Below, in pieces: positions 60,082 through 64,000 of a stretch of DNA of 64,000 nt. The translations under genes and the position numbers were made by a program. The DNA lies in contig NZ_JAUOFB010000003.1 in the NCBI RefSeq assembly GCF_030542105.1, forward strand, positions 558,001-622,000, given 5' to 3'. How positions within the stretch are numbered: the stretch's first letter is position 1; each line of letters begins with the position of its first letter. This DNA comes from Hymenobacter sp. BT730 (GTDB lineage: Bacteria; Bacteroidota; Bacteroidia; Cytophagales; Hymenobacteraceae). Under the pieces are notes generated by a model. That model was not told the origin of the DNA and did not search any database. It was given only the letters and a program-made list of their open reading frames with translations.

Positions 60082-61152
60082 TTACGGCATGTAAGACGTT
60101 TCTACCCGGAAGCGCGCATCAGGGGTAGACAGCATCTGCACGGCGCGGGGCGAGAGACGAATCAGGATGTTGCTGTTTTCGCCGGTATCGGGCAACTGAC
60201 CAATCACGCGCACATACACCGACACATTGTTCATGATGTTGCGTACCTGCACAATAGTGCCTACCGGAGCGGTTTTGTGCAGCGCCAAATACTTTACGGA
60301 GGTAGTATTGGGAATAACGGCCGCCAAGCCACTTTCCGTCACGCGGCGAATAACTTCATTGGCTCGTTCCGGGCCCCGCTCCTCTTCTGGCTTGGTGGAA
60401 GCCGTAGCAGTTTCGTCAGAATCCGTTTCCTTCTTTCTGGGTTCTTCTTTTTTGGGCTCCTCCTTTGCCACTTCTTTAACTACCGGTGGGGTTTCCCGCT
60501 CGGGCCGTGAGGTGGGCAGTGTGGCCGGAGCGTGTGCCGGCAGTGCAGTTACCGGCTCGGGGGCCGATACCGAAGCAGGGGCCGCTGGCTTTACTGCGGC
60601 TACGGTCTCGCGGGGAGCAGCCGTTTGGCCGGCAGGTATAATAATGAGCGTTTGTCCCGAGTTTACGGTACCGCTGGCCGGCAGGTGGTTTTGCCGGATT
60701 AAAGTACTGGTAGAAACGTCAAATTTGTTGGCGATGGAAAACAGCGTTTGCCCGGGCTTTACCCGATACACGCGGTTGCCCTTGGCATCGGCTGGCAAGC
60801 CTTTGGCAGAACCCGCGGCGGCAACGGTTGGTTTAGCACTACGACGGGCCGAGGCGGTAGTAGTGGCTGCGGGAGCCAGTACCACGCGCGTACGGGGTAC
60901 CAGCACAATCTGGCCAGTGAGCAAGGCCCCTTTTACCTTTGGGTTGGCCTCTAAAATATCTTCTACAGGCACTTTATAGCGCCGCGCCAAACCATAGAGG
61001 GTTTCGCCGGGCGCTACCCGGTGCTTAATGAGAAGTTTATTGTTTTGATACTCCACGCCAATAGAATCGGCAGGAAATACCCAAGAGGAAGTAGCAGAGG
61101 CGGAAAAACCAGCGAGTAAGAGCGCGGCGAACGGCAACCAAAAACGAATCAT
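60082..61152 (-). CDS. Exported LysM protein with RlpA-like (degenerate DPBB) C-terminal domain
   Basis: This 356-residue exported protein has a signal peptide (FWLPFAALLLAGFSASA). It carries two LysM peptidoglycan-binding modules (about 42-88, HRVAPGETLYGLARRYKVPV, and 128-175, YRVKPGQTLFSIANKFDVST) and a long Pro/Ala/Glu/Lys linker (about 180-275). The last 75 residues resemble the double-psi beta barrel of RlpA (ALHKTAPVGTIVQVRNIMNN, VSVYVRVIGQLP, IRLSPRAVQML). RlpA has an NDRGPF-like active loop; here this is VIGQLPDTGEN, so lytic activity is doubtful. The start at 61152 gives the signal peptide. Confidence 0.85.
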   Translation of the reverse strand: MIRFWLPFAALLLAGFSASATSSWVFPADSIGVEYQNNKLLIKHRVAPGETLYGLARRYKVPVEDILEANPKVKGALLTGQIVLVPRTRVVLAPAATTTASARRSAKPTVAAAGSAKGLPADAKGNRVYRVKPGQTLFSIANKFDVSTSTLIRQNHLPASGTVNSGQTLIIIPAGQTAAPRETVAAVKPAAPASVSAPEPVTALPAHAPATLPTSRPERETPPVVKEVAKEEPKKEEPRKKETDSDETATASTKPEEERGPERANEVIRRVTESGLAAVIPNTTSVKYLALHKTAPVGTIVQVRNIMNNVSVYVRVIGQLPDTGENSNILIRLSPRAVQMLSTPDARFRVETSYMP

Positions 61153-61328
61153 GAGCGGTTCGTGAGAAAACGAAAAGTAAAAAAGCAACGAGGACGCCGG
61201 GCCTCTAGCATAAACATTGCCGAAAGATAAAACATTATCCTGCTCAAGTACCAGATTCGGCCTGTTTTCGATGAAATTACTGCCTTTGTGCCTGATATTG
61301 TAAATACTGATCTACGGGGTGCTTCTTT

Positions 61329-61336
61329 TACCTTTA
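61329..61336 (+). promoter_or_regulatory. Possible -7 box (TACCTTTA) of kdsB
   Basis: One mismatch to TAnnTTTG, 28 bases before the kdsB ATG. Confidence 0.45.
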
Positions 61337-61364
61337 CCCCCTCATCAGGTCACTCCCCTTCTAT

Positions 61365-62120
61365 ATGCTGAATGCCATCGGAATTATTCCTGCCCGCTAT
61401 GCTTCTACCCGTTTGCCCGCCAAGCCGCTGGTAGATCTGGGCGGTAAATCCATGATTCAGCGGGTAGTAGAGCAGGCCCGGCAGGCTCAACTGAGCCGCG
61501 TAGTAGTGGCCACCGATGACGAGCGGATTTTGCGCCACGTACTGGATTTTGGGGGTGAAGCCGTACTAACCTCTCCCGAGCACCCCAGCGGAACCGACCG
61601 GGTGTACGAAGCCTACCAGGTACTAGCCCAGCCAGCAGATTGCGTGGTGAATATTCAGGGCGATGAGCCCTTTATTCAGCCCAGCCAGATAGATGCACTT
61701 CTGGCATTGTTTGCCCAGGAGACCACACAGATTGCCACCTTGGTGAAGCCCGTTCTGACCACGGAAGAGCTCTTTAGTCCACATTTGCCTAAAGTGGTCC
61801 GTAATACGGCCGGGGAAGCGCTTTATTTCAGCCGGCATCCGCTGCCTTACCAGCGTCAGAAAGGTCAGGAAGAATGGCTGGCGCATCATCTATACTTCCG
61901 GCATATTGGCTTATATGCCTACCGCCCGGTGGTGCTGGCCTCGTTAACCCAGCTCCTTCCCTCGGCGCTGGAACTGGCCGAAAGCCTGGAGCAGTTGCGG
62001 TGGCTGGAACACGGCTACCGCATTATAACGGCCGAAACCGAAGTAGAAACCATTGGGATTGACACCCCAGAGGATGTGGAGCGCGCCCGGCAGTTTCTGG
62101 CCCACGCCCTGCCTGGTTAG
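61365..62120 (+). CDS. kdsB: 3-deoxy-manno-octulosonate cytidylyltransferase
   Basis: This 251-residue enzyme activates Kdo to CMP-Kdo for lipopolysaccharide inner core synthesis. Signature segments are IIPARYASTRLPAKPL, RVVVATDDERIL, HPSGTDRVYEAYQ, VVNIQGDEPFIQPSQID and the C-terminal GIDTPEDVERARQF. It is a single gene divergent from the LysM gene. It shows that the cell has a Kdo-containing outer membrane. Confidence 0.96.
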   Translation: MLNAIGIIPARYASTRLPAKPLVDLGGKSMIQRVVEQARQAQLSRVVVATDDERILRHVLDFGGEAVLTSPEHPSGTDRVYEAYQVLAQPADCVVNIQGDEPFIQPSQIDALLALFAQETTQIATLVKPVLTTEELFSPHLPKVVRNTAGEALYFSRHPLPYQRQKGQEEWLAHHLYFRHIGLYAYRPVVLASLTQLLPSALELAESLEQLRWLEHGYRIITAETEVETIGIDTPEDVERARQFLAHALPG

Positions 62121-62134
62121 CAGTTGCCAGTTGC

Positions 62135-62557
62135 CTACTCTGTACTTACTCCAGCGGCATCATCAGCTTGCTTTGTTATGTGATGCTCGGCCGTGATATG
62201 GCGCTCATCCTGCATTTCCTTGGAGAGAAAAAAATTGAGTGCGGTACGAATAACGGCAATGGCACCCAGCTTCCCAATCTGTTCCCAAGTGGGTGCAATG
62301 GCCGTTGTCAGGATATCAGCACCGAGCTGAAATTCCAGCGCCAAGGCTAAGTACCGCGCCAGCACCAGCCGGATTGCCGTAAAATTGGCTGTGCGCCTTT
62401 GCCATAGTGCCAGAATAAACAACCTTCCTGCAACCAGAATACCCAGGCCAATAATAAAGGCCCCGATGGTTTCAATGCTCAACTTCAGCCACTGCACGGC
62501 ATTAATTACCCATTCCTCAGCGAGTGTATGAATGGTAACGGGCTCCAGTAGCAGCAT
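62135..62557 (-). CDS. DUF1622 family membrane protein
   Basis: This 140-residue protein matches DUF1622, with two to three membrane helices (about 33-52, 66-85 and 96-112) and the conserved LVLARYLALALEFQLGADIL and GAIAVIRTALNFFLSKEM. The function is not known. It is convergent with kdsB, with only 14 bases between stops and no obvious hairpin. Confidence 0.85.
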   Translation of the reverse strand: MLLLEPVTIHTLAEEWVINAVQWLKLSIETIGAFIIGLGILVAGRLFILALWQRRTANFTAIRLVLARYLALALEFQLGADILTTAIAPTWEQIGKLGAIAVIRTALNFFLSKEMQDERHITAEHHITKQADDAAGVSTE

Positions 62558-62700
62558 AGCAGTTTGAATAGTGGGTCAGGGAGCAAAAGCCTATGTTTTC
62601 TGCCCGACAAATTTCCCTACGGTTTTTCTGACGGCACAGCTACCCTGAGCCCAGCGGGCCTTTTGTTTCGAAGTACCAGCGCTACCGATATTCGGCTGAT

Positions 62701-63051
62701 TTAGCCACCTATTTTTTTCACCTTATAGCGCAAATCCGTCAGCACAGCCATGATCTTCTCCCGGAAGTCGCCCTGAATCAGGATTTCGCCATCCTTAGCA
62801 TTGCCGCCTACGCCGCACTTAGTTTTGAGCAGCTTAGCCAGGGTTTGCAAATCCTCGTCTTTGCCTACGAAGCCGGTGATGAGCGTGACCTGCTTGCCGC
62901 CCCGGGACTTTTTATCCAGCTGCACGCGCAGGTTCTGCTGCTGAGGTGGCAGGGTGTTGGTTTCTTCTTCCTGATTGTACTGGTACTCAAAGTCGGAGCT
63001 GGTAGAGTAGACGATTCCGTCCCTTTCGCGCCGGTTTTTATCGTTTTTCAT
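62701..63051 (-). CDS. SUI1/eIF1-like translation factor (YciH family)
   Basis: This 116-residue protein has a charged, Gln-rich N-terminal half and a C-terminal SUI1 domain (about 42-116: [40 protein letters not shown]). The bacterial YciH group is related to eukaryotic initiation factor eIF1 and may check start-site fidelity; the role is not settled. It lies 51 bases after the lipid kinase gene on the same strand. Confidence 0.9.
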   Translation of the reverse strand: MKNDKNRRERDGIVYSTSSDFEYQYNQEEETNTLPPQQQNLRVQLDKKSRGGKQVTLITGFVGKDEDLQTLAKLLKTKCGVGGNAKDGEILIQGDFREKIMAVLTDLRYKVKKIGG

Positions 63052-63102
63052 CGGTAATTATTATGGATGTTGCTGCCTGCCAGGCAGCAACCATTAGGTT
63101 CT

Positions 63103-63981
63103 TTAAACAGCTACTTCCAGGGCCAGGGGCAGCAGCTCTACCTCAAATTCGGTGTTTTCGCCCACATAGTCGCCATCTACGTGAAAGCCCAAAGCGGCGG
63201 CGGCGGTTACCCGCACCTTGTTGGAAGTATGAAAGGCGGCGGCACCGGAGGTAGGCAGGTCGCCGAGGGCGAGGCCCAGGCCTACGCGCACTGCCCGCAG
63301 CAATGGTAAGGCATCAATCAGGCATAAATCCAGCAGCCCGTCCCGGATATCGGCCAGGGGGGCAATGTAGGCGTTGTTGCCGTACTGGGCGGCGTTGGCA
63401 AAGGCCAGCACGTAGCAGTCGGTGGTCAGCACTTTTTCGTTGAAGTGCACCTGCACCGGTACTGGCTGGAAACGGCGATACTCGCGCAGGGCTACCTGTA
63501 CATAGGTGGATAGCCCGCGCGTGCCAGCCACCGCAAAGCATTTGCTCACGTGAGCATCGAACCCCAAACCTGCCGTACAGAAGAACTCCCGGCCATTGAT
63601 GCGGCCCACATCCATGCGCTGAAACTCGGGCTCATTCAGGCGCTGAATGGCCGCTCCCAGGCCCAGAGGTATGTGCAGGTGGCGGGCCAGGCCGTTGCCG
63701 GATCCCCGCGGCAGAATACCCAAAGCCGCTTGTGTACCCAGCAGACCACGGCCTACTTCGTTCACGGTACCATCGCCGCCCACGGCTACCACAATGCGGA
63801 AGCCGCTGTTAGCCGCCTGGCGGGCCAGCTGCACGGCGTGGCCGGCATATTCGGTGTACAGCACTTCATACGCTACCGCCGCCGGGTTGAGGTAGCGCGC
63901 CAGCAAAGCGGGCACGTCCTGCTTGCGGTTGGTACCGGAGGCGGGGTTCAGAATAAAGCAGATGCGCGGCTTGGCAGGCAT
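63103..63981 (-). CDS. Diacylglycerol kinase family lipid kinase (YegS/BmrU)
   Basis: This 292-residue lipid kinase has the nucleotide-binding GGDGT (68-72), LPRGSGNGLARHL, and the C-terminal beta sandwich (VRVTAAAALGFHVDGDYVG). It phosphorylates diacylglycerol or a related lipid. The TTG at 63990 would add three residues; the ATG at 63981 is preferred. The window ends 19 bases upstream, so the promoter is outside view. Confidence 0.92.
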   Translation of the reverse strand: MPAKPRICFILNPASGTNRKQDVPALLARYLNPAAVAYEVLYTEYAGHAVQLARQAANSGFRIVVAVGGDGTVNEVGRGLLGTQAALGILPRGSGNGLARHLHIPLGLGAAIQRLNEPEFQRMDVGRINGREFFCTAGLGFDAHVSKCFAVAGTRGLSTYVQVALREYRRFQPVPVQVHFNEKVLTTDCYVLAFANAAQYGNNAYIAPLADIRDGLLDLCLIDALPLLRAVRVGLGLALGDLPTSGAAAFHTSNKVRVTAAAALGFHVDGDYVGENTEFEVELLPLALEVAV

Positions 63982-64000
63982 AGACGACAATGAGCAGGCA

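Noticed and set aside
1..64000. CRISPR arrays, tRNA and rRNA genes, insertion sequences and prophage genes
   Set aside because: No regularly spaced direct repeats, cloverleaf-like sequences or transposase/integrase motifs were seen on reading both strands.

Overview
The window reads as chromosomal DNA from a GC-rich member of the Bacteroidota, most likely Cytophagales close to Hymenobacter. The evidence is: many -7 promoter boxes of the Bacteroidota form TAnnTTTG a short way upstream of starts; several families typical of the group (DUF5686, DUF5916-type CBM9 barrel protein, TIGR02757, DUF4097, zinc-less ribosomal protein L32, DUF326 copper bundle); and the gene order DUF177-rpmF-plsX-fabH-efp-accB-accC. 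No tRNA, rRNA, CRISPR array, transposase or phage gene was recognised. About 61 protein genes account for most of the sequence.

Layout. 1-8.5 kb: end of an SseB-like gene, DUF2062 and BrkB membrane proteins, a DbpA-like RNA helicase, a small tyrosine phosphatase, DNA polymerase IV and a five-PAS hybrid histidine kinase. 8.9-12 kb: a tightly overlapping sigma / anti-sigma / DUF4097 / DUF4097 operon. 12-18 kb: a CBM9-barrel protein, an MtfA-SEC-C peptidase and an M2 peptidase lipoprotein. 18-21.2 kb: a GAF protein, a stand-alone H-NOX haem sensor and a second ECF sigma / RskA-type anti-sigma pair. 21.4-31 kb: aldehyde dehydrogenase, YdcF, thioredoxin, an AT-rich gap, a secreted NUC1-type nuclease, a DUF5686 protein, an AI-2E-type permease and a HIT protein fused to a nuclease-inhibitor (NuiA-like) domain. 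31-36.7 kb: greA with a hairpin in its leader, a hydroxyacid dehydrogenase, rsmA, a leucyl aminopeptidase, pdxA and an orphan HigA-like regulator. 36.8-42.4 kb: the ribosome and lipid synthesis block. 42.4-52.6 kb: pirin, an S24 regulator, a two-lobed aspartic protease, a membrane XRE regulator, recQ, a copper-storage bundle, an M1 peptidase, DoxX and a THUMP methyltransferase. 52.7-64 kb: a sugar MFS transporter flanked by two related inverted repeats, murB, mutS2, TIGR02757, a LysM protein, kdsB, SUI1 and a lipid kinase.

How the genes work together. Two extracytoplasmic sigma systems, several secreted or lipoprotein hydrolases and envelope precursor genes (plsX, fabH, accBC, murB, kdsB) make this a housekeeping region with a strong envelope theme. 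The items most worth a second look are the HIT-NuiA fusion encoded about 4 kb from a NUC1 nuclease, the orphan H-NOX without a distal tyrosine, the terminator-like hairpin between the greA promoter and greA, and the HEAT-repeat anti-sigma factor with its two DUF4097 partners. Convergent genes are mostly separated by very long, near-perfect hairpins, one of them a 52-bp perfect palindrome.

Limits. All assignments come from reading motifs by eye. No database search or structure calculation was run. Start codons were often chosen because a promoter box overlaps the longer open frame.
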